Below, piece by piece: positions 1 through 5,271 of a DNA stretch of 8,644 bases (its first letter is position 1; each line of letters opens with the position of its first letter). The position numbers and the translations under genes are program-made. This DNA comes from an uncultured Clostridia bacterium (GTDB taxonomy: Bacteria; Bacillota; Clostridia; Lachnospirales; CAMVHY01). The stretch is taken from assembly GCA_946415665.1 (NCBI GenBank), contig CAMKTI010000069.1, positions 1 to 8,644 of the forward strand. Direction: 5' to 3'. Under the pieces are notes generated by a model. That model worked only from the letters and a program-made list of their open reading frames with translations, was not told the DNA's origin and searched no databases.

Positions 1-1
1 T

Positions 2-169
2 AGTTTAAAACAAGAACTTAAAAAAAAGAATGAATTGCAAAAAAGTATTGAAACAGAAAACCAAAATCTGCAATCAGAAAACGATAGTTTAAAACAAGAA
101 CTTAAAAAAAAGAATGAATTGCAAAAAAGTATTGAAACAAAAAACCAAAATCTGCAATCAGAAAATAAT
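2..169 (+). repeat. 84-bp tandem repeat (28 aa, four heptads) in the coiled coil
   Basis: Two adjacent 84-bp units, 2-85 and 86-169, differ at only three bases that I can see. A third copy begins at 170 (AGTTTAAAA) and diverges at once. The unit begins SLKQELKKKNE and ends QNLQSEND. Its length is exactly four heptads, so duplication lengthens the coil without breaking its register. Near-identity at the DNA level implies recent duplication or gene conversion. The array may continue left of the window. Confidence 0.9.
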
Positions 170-802
170 AGTTTAAAAGGACAAGTTTCAGAACTCGCGG
201 ATAAACAAAAAGAACAAACAAAAAATCAAGCTTGTCAATTTTTGAAACAAGCTAGTTTTACTAACTTTCTGGCGAGAAAATTTTCTCTAATCTATTTTTT
301 TGCGTGGATATTTCAATGTGTTCCGTGTTGCCAAAGATATATTTATGGAACTCATACAATAAGAGATTTAAATCAAAAATTTGACACCTTGAGAGAAGAT
401 TTAAAACTCAATGATATTAATCATATCTAAAACGGTAAAAACCAATTAATAAATAATAATAGCATTGGAAATAATATTGCAGATGATATATTTCAAATTC
501 TGGATGATTTTTTGCTAAAGTGTGAAGGTGAATTATTTGATAAATATGCTTGTATTTATTGTAGTATGTTAGATTTATATGAACATAATACGAAAAAAAT
601 ACGTAGCCTTTTAAATCAGGATAATTTTTTAAACCAAAACAGATACTCTTTTAAGGTGTTTAAACAAAAAATTAAATCAGTAAGCAGTGAAAAAGATATA
701 TTTACAAACAAATTAAATAAAGATAATGGTAATGTCAATGGCATCGAAGAATGGCGGCCAAATATTAATGCGAATTCAAACATAATCAATACAAAAATAT
801 AA
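2..802 (+). pseudogene. Coiled-coil, membrane-anchored protein (paralogue of 1521-2678), 5' end outside window, broken by an in-frame TAA
   Basis: The reading frame is open from base 2, so the start lies left of the window. It first encodes a Lys/Glu/Asn/Gln-rich coiled coil with a 28-residue repeat. Next comes the block RKFS...IFQC...CQRYI...LNQ.FDT, containing a hydrophobic stretch, and then TAA at 428-430. The same frame then stays open to TAA at 800-802. The downstream part, for example DDIFQILDDFLLKC and KYACIYCSMLDLYEH, aligns with the C-terminal domain of the intact protein at 1521-2678 (QIFNDLDNFLPNC, KYTFIYYQLLNLHDH). This is therefore one gene with a single nonsense codon, not two genes; the piece after 430 has no convincing ribosome binding site. 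Function is unknown. A truncated protein ending just after the membrane segment could still be made. A sequencing error is the main alternative. Confidence 0.8.
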
Positions 803-821
803 TAATGGATTTGCTTAATAC

Positions 822-854
822 AAAACGATTGCTTTTCAGCAGTCGTTTTTTTTT
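822..854 (+). terminator. Rho-independent terminator of the broken coiled-coil gene
   Basis: A 12-bp stem (AAAACGATTGCT at 822-833 with AGCAGTCGTTTT at 838-849, one G-U pair) closes a TTTC loop and runs into nine T residues (846-854). It lies 20 bp after the distal stop of the broken gene. The A-run on the left could let it act on leftward transcripts too. Confidence 0.88.
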
Positions 855-1380
855 AACGGATTTTATTTTTTTAATTACAATTAAACAGCTTGTTTTTATA
901 AGAATTAGAGAAAAAAATTTGTTTACTGAAAAAATTTGCACTTCGTTTTTTGATACAAGCAAGAGACACTATGAATTATTTTAGCATTTCTTTCAACCAA
1001 ATAGTTTTCAATATTGTGTTTTTGTCAATTTTATTTTTCCGTTTTATCACTTTTGTCTTTTTAGACAATCTATCTTTGTTTTATGTAAATGCTACCTAAT
1101 AATCTATAATAATATAAAAATAATTTTTATGGACAATCAGAAAATAATTTACGCAATTATAGAAAATAAAAAAGAGCTCGAAAAACATTTAGTCTTTAAA
1201 TTTAAAATAAAAAGTTTATGTAAATAAAAAAAACAAGCCGATTGTCATGACTTGTTTTTTTGTGTCGTATTTATATTTATTTTGTATGGAACTTTGATTG
1301 ATTTATAGCATTTAGTTCATGTTTCGTGTACTTTAGATTTTTTTTATTTTGTATGTAACAAATTATTTTGAATACGAAAA
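855..1380. other. Gene-poor AT-rich interval between the two coiled-coil paralogues
   Basis: No convincing gene is seen here. Two short open frames exist. One at 971-1099 (42 aa, beginning MNYFSISFNQ) is very hydrophobic, as T-rich DNA often gives by chance, and has no clear Shine-Dalgarno. The other at 1129-1227 (32 aa, beginning MDNQKIIYAI) also lacks one. A TATAAT box sits at 1105-1110 with only a poor -35, and a hairpin at 1227-1261 follows, so a short transcript is possible. A 6-bp hairpin (TTGTCT/AGACAA) lies at 1053-1068. TTTATTTTGTATG occurs twice, at 1276-1288 and 1343-1355. Confidence 0.5.
1227..1261 (+). terminator. Terminator-like A-stem-T hairpin
   Basis: AAAAAAACAAG (1227-1237) can pair with CTTGTTTTTTT (1251-1261) around a 13-base loop. 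The GC-containing part is only a few base pairs and much of the stem is A-T, so this is weaker than the other terminators here. The near symmetry means it could work on either strand. Confidence 0.45.
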
Positions 1381-1390
1381 AATAAAACAC

Positions 1391-1420
1391 TTGACAGAGT
1401 ATATTCTTATGTTTTACAAT
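1391..1420 (+). promoter_or_regulatory. Sigma-70/sigma-A promoter of the intact coiled-coil gene
   Basis: A perfect -35 TTGACA (1391-1396) and a -10 TACAAT (1415-1420) are separated by 18 bp. Transcription would begin near 1427, leaving a leader of about 95 nt. The flanks AATAAAAC before the -35 and TTTACAATAA around the -10 recur at the promoter at 3934-3962, so the two genes carry the same promoter module. Confidence 0.85.
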
Positions 1421-1425
1421 AATAA

Positions 1426-1464
1426 TTGCGTGTGTTTTTGTTTGTATTTATATTACACGTGCAA
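1426..1464 (+). promoter_or_regulatory. Stem-loop at the 5' end of the leader
   Basis: TTGCGTGTGT (1426-1435) can pair with ACACGTGCAA (1455-1464) as a 10-bp stem with two adjacent G-U pairs and a 19-base T-rich loop. It begins at the predicted first transcribed base. A 5'-terminal stem commonly protects mRNA in Firmicutes; that role here is inferred. No T-run follows, so it is not a terminator. Confidence 0.5.
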
Positions 1465-1520
1465 TGAGATTATCTGTTTTGTGTTGTGCGAAAAAAAAAT
1501 TAAAGTGAGTGTGAATTAAT

Positions 1521-2678
1521 ATGAGTGGTAAAGCAGTACCGTTTAGTGGCCTTAATGGCTATGATTTGTGCGGTAATAATAGTGGTGCAAGTTGTAATAG
1601 CATGAAAGATAGTAATATTCAAAAAGGATTTGTAAATAAAGATATGTCTCAAAAATTTGTAAATAAAGATATGTTTCAAAAAGAGGAAAATAAATTATCA
1701 ACAACTGAGGTGAATGACCAGAAGAAAACAGTTTTGGAGTTGAAAAATCAATTATCTAAATTATTTAAGCTGAATGAAGCGGATGACCAGAAGAAAACAA
1801 TTTTGGAGTTGAGAAGTCAATTATCTGATTTGAAGATAAAAAATCAAGAATTGACAAATAAAAATCAAGAATTGACAAATAAAAATCAAGAATTGGCAGA
1901 TGAAAATGCGGATTTATTCACGGACATGAATAAAATAAGTACAAATTATATGGGATTAAGCAGGAAGGTGAATCAATATGAAACAACAAATTCGGAGTTG
2001 ATCAAAGAATGCCAGAATAATATTCAAAAAGTTCGTGAATTGGAAAGTCAAAATGAAGAATTAAATTCACAACAACAGAAAAAAAATAAAGAATACAAGA
2101 AAGAAATTCAAGTGGTGGCTCGTAATTTTTTAATATCAGCGGGTTATACCAATATCACAGTACGAAAGTTTTCTGTAGTTTACATTCTTGCGTTGATATT
2201 TCAGTGTATTTCGTTTTGCCAAAGATATATTAATAAAATCCATGCGATAATAAAATTAAATCAAGAGTTTGATACTTTTAGAAGGAGTTTGGACTCGCAG
2301 GACTATATGGATAAAGAATCTATGGTTCCAATAGGTAGCGAATTAACAGCTGGCCAGATATTTAATGATTTAGATAATTTTCTGCCAAATTGTGATGATC
2401 GTGAATTGATAATGAAATACACTTTTATTTATTATCAATTATTAAATTTACATGACCATGAAATTGATTCGAATCGGACAAAATTTTATAAAAATTCGTC
2501 TTTTTGCTGTGATTCATTAAAAACAAAAATAGAGCGTTTAAACACAAAGAAGGAATGTAGTGATAGAATCGACGCCTTCAAAAATCCTTTCTTGTCTAAC
2601 TCTAACGAACATTGTCCAGCATATATAATATCTAACGAAAATAATGAAAACGAATTAAACACAAACGGCACAAAATAA
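1521..2678 (+). CDS. Unrecognised coiled-coil protein with one hydrophobic segment and a C-terminal domain
   Basis: I do not recognise this 385-aa protein. Residues 1-35 are Gly/Asn/Ser-rich with no signal peptide. Residues 36-54 are two copies of FVNKDM[SF]QK. Residues 55-200 are a predicted coiled coil with internal repeats (DQKKT[VI]LEL, then NQELTNK heptads). Residues 214-236 (RKFS...IFQC...CQRY) hold a hydrophobic stretch of about 17 residues, which could cross or embed in the membrane. The rest is polar with Cys, Phe and Tyr, ending Asn-rich. The broken gene at 2-802 shares the hydrophobic block and the C-terminal domain, so this is a paralogue family. The ATG is the first start after an in-frame TGA at 1512-1514. 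The Shine-Dalgarno is weak (GTGAG near 1505). A strong promoter lies about 100 bp upstream and no clear terminator follows. An envelope or host-interaction role is only a guess. Confidence 0.85.
   Translation: MSGKAVPFSGLNGYDLCGNNSGASCNSMKDSNIQKGFVNKDMSQKFVNKDMFQKEENKLSTTEVNDQKKTVLELKNQLSKLFKLNEADDQKKTILELRSQLSDLKIKNQELTNKNQELTNKNQELADENADLFTDMNKISTNYMGLSRKVNQYETTNSELIKECQNNIQKVRELESQNEELNSQQQKKNKEYKKEIQVVARNFLISAGYTNITVRKFSVVYILALIFQCISFCQRYINKIHAIIKLNQEFDTFRRSLDSQDYMDKESMVPIGSELTAGQIFNDLDNFLPNCDDRELIMKYTFIYYQLLNLHDHEIDSNRTKFYKNSSFCCDSLKTKIERLNTKKECSDRIDAFKNPFLSNSNEHCPAYIISNENNENELNTNGTK
1629..1682 (+). repeat. 27-bp tandem repeat encoding FVNKDM[SF]QK
   Basis: Units 1629-1655 and 1656-1682 are identical except for TCT versus TTT in the seventh codon. 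The nine-residue unit precedes the coiled coil and is not a heptad multiple, which suggests a linker rather than coil. Confidence 0.88.
1716..1832 (+). repeat. 69-bp spaced repeat (DQKKT..LEL..QLS)
   Basis: The block beginning GACCAGAAGAAAAC at 1716 recurs at 1785, a period of 69 bp or 23 residues. The two copies have diverged (LKNQLSK versus LRSQLSD), so this duplication looks older than the 84-bp repeat at 2-169. Confidence 0.8.
1842..1904 (+). repeat. Three 21-bp heptad repeats (NQELTNK)
   Basis: Units 1842-1862 and 1863-1883 are identical (AATCAAGAATTGACAAATAA plus A). The third, 1884-1904, encodes NQELADE. Each unit is one heptad with a Leu at the same position, extending the coil in register. 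Confidence 0.88.
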
Positions 2679-2939
2679 TTGACAAAGACGAAAAAAAATT
2701 AAACAAAGTAATAAATGATAAACAAGAAGCGCAGCATTTACCAGGTGACATTTAATCAACTTCCTAATACTAGTAATCGCAAAACTATCGCTTGTCAAGC
2801 AAAAAATAAAAATTTTATAGACTTGATTTTATTGCTAAAAATCGAAACTCATTGTTGATGGTAAATAAAGATTTTTTGTTTGTCAAGTATTAAACAAATT
2901 TTTTTAAAGAAAATAATTTTGGAAAAAGATATATGATAA
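2679..2939. other. Intergenic interval between the coiled-coil gene and the transposase remnant
   Basis: No certain gene and no convincing terminator are seen. Just past the stop at 2676-2678, a different frame is open to TAA at 2753-2755 and encodes a charged stretch (IDKDEKKLNK..., ending QHLPGDI) like the coiled-coil proteins; it could be a former C-terminal extension lost by frameshift. Another frame has a 47-aa ORF at 2715-2858 (beginning MINKKRSIYQ) with no Shine-Dalgarno. Leftward TTGACA hexamers occur at 2793-2798 and 2881-2886; the second has TACCAT 17 bp downstream on the minus strand. The end of the IS element probably lies near 2860-2940, but I could not find its terminal repeat. 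Confidence 0.4.
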
Positions 2940-3288
2940 AAAAAATAAAGAAAAGCAAGCAACATGGGAATAGAGCGGACAAAAATCATGGAAAACAATA
3001 AAAGTTTTAAAATAACGGATAGCAAAACCACACAACGCTTAAATTTCAAAAATGCATTTTCGACAATATACTGCAAACGATATAAATCAGGATCAAAATT
3101 TCGTTTGGATTTTCGATTGGATTTTGACGGAATAATTGTCTTAATGCCAAGTTTTTCAGCGTAATTAATAATTGATTTGCATCATAAGCTCGATTACATG
3201 ACAAATCACCAAGTTTAATTGTTTTTATTAAATCTAGCGCAACCCTACAATCAGTTGTTGTTCCAGTGGTTATTTTTAGATTAATTAC
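2940..3288 (-). pseudogene. IS5-family transposase, C-terminal half (inactive)
   Basis: Read on the minus strand from 3288 down, the sequence gives VINLKITTGTTTDCRVALDL, then LSCNRAYDANQLL. Moving one frame at about 3152-3156, where an A-run looks one base short, it continues IIPSKSNRKSKRNFDPDLYR and IVENAFLKFKR. A further shift near 3030-3036 gives GFAIRYFKT, and another leads to IFVRSIPMLLAF. This order matches IS5-family transposases: ADRGYD, then IPPKxNR, the VENAFLxLKRWRGIATRYAK signature, and a hydrophobic end. The second catalytic Asp (ADRxYD in relatives) reads Asn at 3193-3195. The catalytic Glu in VENAF is kept. The Arg of the Y-(2)-R-(3)-E-(6)-K signature reads Gln. Several frameshifts plus these changes make it non-functional. 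Confidence 0.85.
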
Positions 3289-3377
3289 CATTTCCTTGCT
3301 GCATACACGGAAAAAAGAGAAAAAAGCTATAAAATGAAATATAATGGAGGAAAATAAAAAAAGGAGCAAAAATAAAA

Positions 3378-3804
3378 ATGGAAAAAGGAATTTACTATAG
3401 TTTGATATAAACGATGCAGAGTGGAAGCTAATAAAAACACACATAATAGATCAGCCTGGGCAACGTAGAGACATAGCCAAAGATAATCGGAAGTTTATTA
3501 ATGCAGTTGTTTGGATATTTAAAATAGAATCTCCGTGGAAGAATTTACCGCCAAATTATAGAAAATGGGGAAAAGTTTACCGAAGATTTATTCGATGGCA
3601 ACGAAAAGTTATGTGGCAAAGGTTATTGGAGATATTAAAAGGTGATACGAATTTTGAATGGCTAACGATAAACTCGAGTTATGTGAAAGCACATCAGCAT
3701 GCAACTGGGGCTCGCGACGAAAATCAGGCTATATCAAAGACAAAAGTGGGCTCAATTCAAAAATACACTTAGACGTCGATGAGCGCGGTATGCCTGTAAC
3801 ATGA
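3378..3804 (+). pseudogene. IS5-family transposase, N-terminal half (inactive)
   Basis: A start at ATG 3378, with AAGGAG at 3361-3366, gives MEKGIYYSLI and then a stop. Skipping two bases (TA, 3408-3409) continues NDAEWKLIKTHI and leads to AKDNRKFINAVVWIFK, SPWKNLPPNYRKWGKVYRRF, WLTINSSYVKAHQHATGA and QAISKTK. One further frameshift near 3746, apparently a lost G, continues GLNSKIHLDVDERGMPV before homology ends at about 3799. These blocks are typical of the IS5 family: the APWRDLP-like box, the YRRFxRW box, then IDSxxVxAHQHxxGA. The first catalytic Asp (IDS in relatives) is Asn here (AAC, 3671-3673). The rest of the protein lies on the opposite strand at 2940-3288. Confidence 0.87.
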
Positions 3805-3898
3805 AATCAGCTATTCCTTGTAAAAAAATTTTGGGAGTACAAAGGTCAAATATTAAGATTTATCTTTTGTATCATTTTTTATTTTCTTAGGCTGATAA

Positions 3899-3987
3899 AA
3901 TTTCCGGACACAGAAAAAAATTTAATAAAACTATTGACAGCTATTATTTATGATTTTACAATAAATATACTTTCTCTGTCGGAAATT
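3899..3987. repeat. Imperfect inverted repeat bracketing the membrane-protein promoter
   Basis: AATTTCCGGACACAGAAA (3899-3916) is nearly the reverse complement of TTTCTCTGTCGGAAATT (3971-3987); the arms differ by one inserted base and one mismatch. The -35 and -10 boxes at 3934-3962 lie between them, and the right arm begins at the predicted transcription start. Possible readings are paired operator half-sites, the ends of a tiny 89-bp IS-derived element, or chance. Confidence 0.5.
3934..3962 (+). promoter_or_regulatory. Sigma-70/sigma-A promoter of the multi-hairpin membrane protein
   Basis: A perfect -35 TTGACA (3934-3939), a 17-bp spacer and a -10 TACAAT (3957-3962). Transcription would begin near 3969, about 114 nt before the start codon. 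The surroundings AATAAAAC..TTGACAG and TTTACAATAA match those of the promoter at 1391-1420. Confidence 0.87.
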
Positions 3988-4050
3988 GATTATGGCGTTG
4001 TTATATATTTTTTAACTTTTTCAACATGAATTTTGGTTACGACAGGGGAA
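3971..4050 (+). promoter_or_regulatory. Foldable 5' leader of the membrane-protein gene
   Basis: TTTCTCTGTCG (3971-3981) can pair with CGACAGGGGAA (4040-4050) in an unbroken 11-bp stem with two G-U pairs. Inside, AAATT (3983-3987) can pair with AATTT (4029-4033) and GTTG (3997-4000) with CAAC (4022-4025), giving a stacked hairpin at the extreme 5' end of the transcript. There is no T-run, so it is not a terminator. It matches no riboswitch that I know. mRNA stabilisation or regulation is inferred. Confidence 0.45.
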
Positions 4051-4069
4051 GTAGTTGTATATTATAAGT

Positions 4070-4078
4070 GGGGGTGAT
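4070..4078 (+). promoter_or_regulatory. Extended Shine-Dalgarno that selects the TTG start at 4083
   Basis: GGGGGTGAT differs from the ideal GGAGGTGAT at one base. It lies at normal distance from TTG 4083-4085. The in-frame GTG codons at 4068 and 4074 overlap or abut this site and cannot use it, so TTG is the likely start. Confidence 0.75.
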
Positions 4079-4082
4079 TTTT

Positions 4083-5174
4083 TTGAAAAGTTCGAGTGTA
4101 TCAACTAAGCAAAAATTTAAGATTAGATTTAGAGAAATATTAGAATTGGTATTGTCTTTCGGTTTTGTAATATCGAATGTATTTTGCATTTTCTTGCCCT
4201 TTGTTTCAAATCCTTTAGTTTCGGTGATTTTAGGAGTATTTGCTTTTGCTGCAATTGCTCATAGTTTAATGACTAATACTTGGGATGAAAATTGTAAAGG
4301 TAGTTTTTGTCATGGAAATACTAGAATGTCCGACAACTTTGTTTTTCTGAAGTTTTGCTTGCTCGCGTTTACTTTGGTTTTCGGGCTGTTTATTTATTTT
4401 GCGGGACTGTTTGGAATAGTAAATCCAGCTGTCGCAGTTGTTCTAGGAAGTGTATCGCTGGCAACTGGTATCTATTCTGGTTGGTTATTTTTGTGTCGGA
4501 GCAAAAACAATAAAAATAAGAAAAATCTCAATAATAATTGCAGACAGGATTCCGATTTATCAGAAAGAAATTGGTTAATATTTATGGCCATTACATGTCC
4601 GATTGCTTGTGCGTTACTTCTTCTTTCTGCTTTGGCTGGGATTTTATCTTTTGCCACTGCCGGAGCTTGTTGTATTCCATTCGGTGGTATAGGTCTTTTT
4701 AGTGTTGTTTGTTTTTTATGGAGCAGCAAATATCGTGAACCAAATGAATTCCATTTTCTAAATGAAGATCATTCAAGTGAGTACGAGCAGATGGAACAAC
4801 AAGTGGCCTATGAAAACATCCATTGTAATAATCTTCCGCATGGGTTTAATTCTCAGAATCAGTCCAAAGACAGAAATTACGGTATGTATAATATGAATAC
4901 GGGTGATTTTTCAAATGAGAAAAAAATAGATTTACCATCACAGGAATTACTAATACTAGCAAATGAAAATAAAGTACTAGCAAATGAAAATAAAGTACTA
5001 GCAAATGAAAATAAAGCACTAGCAAATGAAAATAAAGCACTACGACAACAGCTTCATGCTGCTACTAGTTTGCAATTTAATGCTGATAGTCCACAACAAC
5101 AACAACAGTATAAGAATATTGCTGATAGTCCACAACAACAACAACAGTATGAGAATATTAATGAGATTAATTGA
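4083..5174 (+). CDS. Unrecognised polytopic membrane protein with heptad and Gln-rich repeat tail
   Basis: The protein is 363 aa from the TTG start chosen by its Shine-Dalgarno. It has a basic N-terminus (residues 1-18) and three hydrophobic pairs at about 21-62, 87-137 and 164-213, which would give six membrane segments in three hairpins. The first two pairs share a V.NP.V.V.LG pattern (VSNPLVSVILG, VNPAVAVVLG), suggesting internal duplication. Short polar loops with Cys separate them. Residues 214-290 are polar. Residues 292-319 are four LANENK[VA] heptads, likely a short coiled coil, and 334-359 are two ADSPQQQQQY[KE]NI units. I recognise no family. Tight hydrophobic hairpins plus a coiled-coil tail resemble in outline the membrane proteins some intracellular bacteria place in host membranes, but that is analogy only. 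The gene has its own promoter and terminator. TAA at 4065-4067 blocks any longer frame. Confidence 0.85.
   Translation: MKSSSVSTKQKFKIRFREILELVLSFGFVISNVFCIFLPFVSNPLVSVILGVFAFAAIAHSLMTNTWDENCKGSFCHGNTRMSDNFVFLKFCLLAFTLVFGLFIYFAGLFGIVNPAVAVVLGSVSLATGIYSGWLFLCRSKNNKNKKNLNNNCRQDSDLSERNWLIFMAITCPIACALLLLSALAGILSFATAGACCIPFGGIGLFSVVCFLWSSKYREPNEFHFLNEDHSSEYEQMEQQVAYENIHCNNLPHGFNSQNQSKDRNYGMYNMNTGDFSNEKKIDLPSQELLILANENKVLANENKVLANENKALANENKALRQQLHAATSLQFNADSPQQQQQYKNIADSPQQQQQYENINEIN
4956..5039 (+). repeat. Four 21-bp heptad repeats (LANENK[VA])
   Basis: Units begin at 4956, 4977, 4998 and 5019, each reading CTAGCAAATGAAAATAAAG then TA or CA. The only difference is the last codon (GTA in two, GCA in two). 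Leu and Asn recur at fixed heptad positions. DNA near-identity points to recent slippage or duplication. Confidence 0.92.
5082..5159 (+). repeat. Two 39-bp repeats (ADSPQQQQQY[KE]NI)
   Basis: Units 5082-5120 and 5121-5159 differ at one base (AAG versus GAG). Each contains five Gln codons (four CAA, one CAG) and lies at the very C-terminus of the membrane protein. Length variation between strains would be expected here. Confidence 0.92.
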
Positions 5175-5201
5175 TAATCTATAAAATATCTTAAAGTAAA
5201 G

Positions 5202-5231
5202 AAACACGGGTTTTTGAACTCGTGTTTTTTT
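5202..5231 (+). terminator. Rho-independent terminator after the membrane-protein gene
   Basis: AAACACGGGTT (5202-5212) pairs with AACTCGTGTTT (5217-5227) with one G-U pair around a TTTG loop, followed by a T-run to 5231. It lies 28 bp after the stop at 5172-5174 and separates the accessory gene from mnmE. Confidence 0.9.
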
Positions 5232-5261
5232 ATGTAAAATATTGCGTGGTAAAAAAATTTT

Positions 5262-5266
5262 GGAGG
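5262..5266 (+). promoter_or_regulatory. Shine-Dalgarno fixing the mnmE start at ATG 5272
   Basis: GGAGG lies 5 bases before ATG 5272. The frame is open upstream to a TTG at 5242, but only the ATG has a Shine-Dalgarno and gives the conserved MnmE beginning (DTIAAIATPIGTGGIGIIRI). Confidence 0.88.
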
Positions 5267-5271
5267 AAAAA

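Larger units (their letters stand above)
2940..3804. mobile_element. Scrambled remnant of an IS5-family insertion sequence
   Basis: Both halves of one DDE transposase of the IS5 family are recognisable, but on opposite strands: the C-terminal half on minus (2940-3288) and the N-terminal half on plus (3378-3804). Flipping back about 3289-3795 at the tetranucleotide GTAA, present at 3796-3799 and as its complement at 3285-3288, joins them in frame to read GMPVINLKITTG. That supports an internal inversion of a single copy. No terminal inverted repeats or target duplication could be identified, so the outer limits are approximate. Confidence 0.8.

Noticed and set aside
971..1099. 42-aa hydrophobic ORF starting MNYFSISFNQ
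   Set aside because: T-rich intergenic DNA yields Phe/Ile/Leu-rich frames by chance; there is no good Shine-Dalgarno or promoter.
2715..2858. 47-aa ORF starting MINKKRSIYQ
   Set aside because: No Shine-Dalgarno or promoter, no recognisable homology, and it overlaps another short open frame.
3821..3836. The 15-base match GTAAAAAAATTTTGG, also found just before mnmE at about 5249
   Set aside because: Low-complexity A/T sequence; no further similarity on either side, so chance is the simplest explanation.
4026..4067. A 13-aa upstream ORF (ATG 4026, stop TAA 4065-4067) immediately before GTG 4068 in the membrane-protein leader
   Set aside because: It has no Shine-Dalgarno (CTTTTTCAAC precedes it), and the main start is well explained by GGGGGTGAT and TTG 4083.
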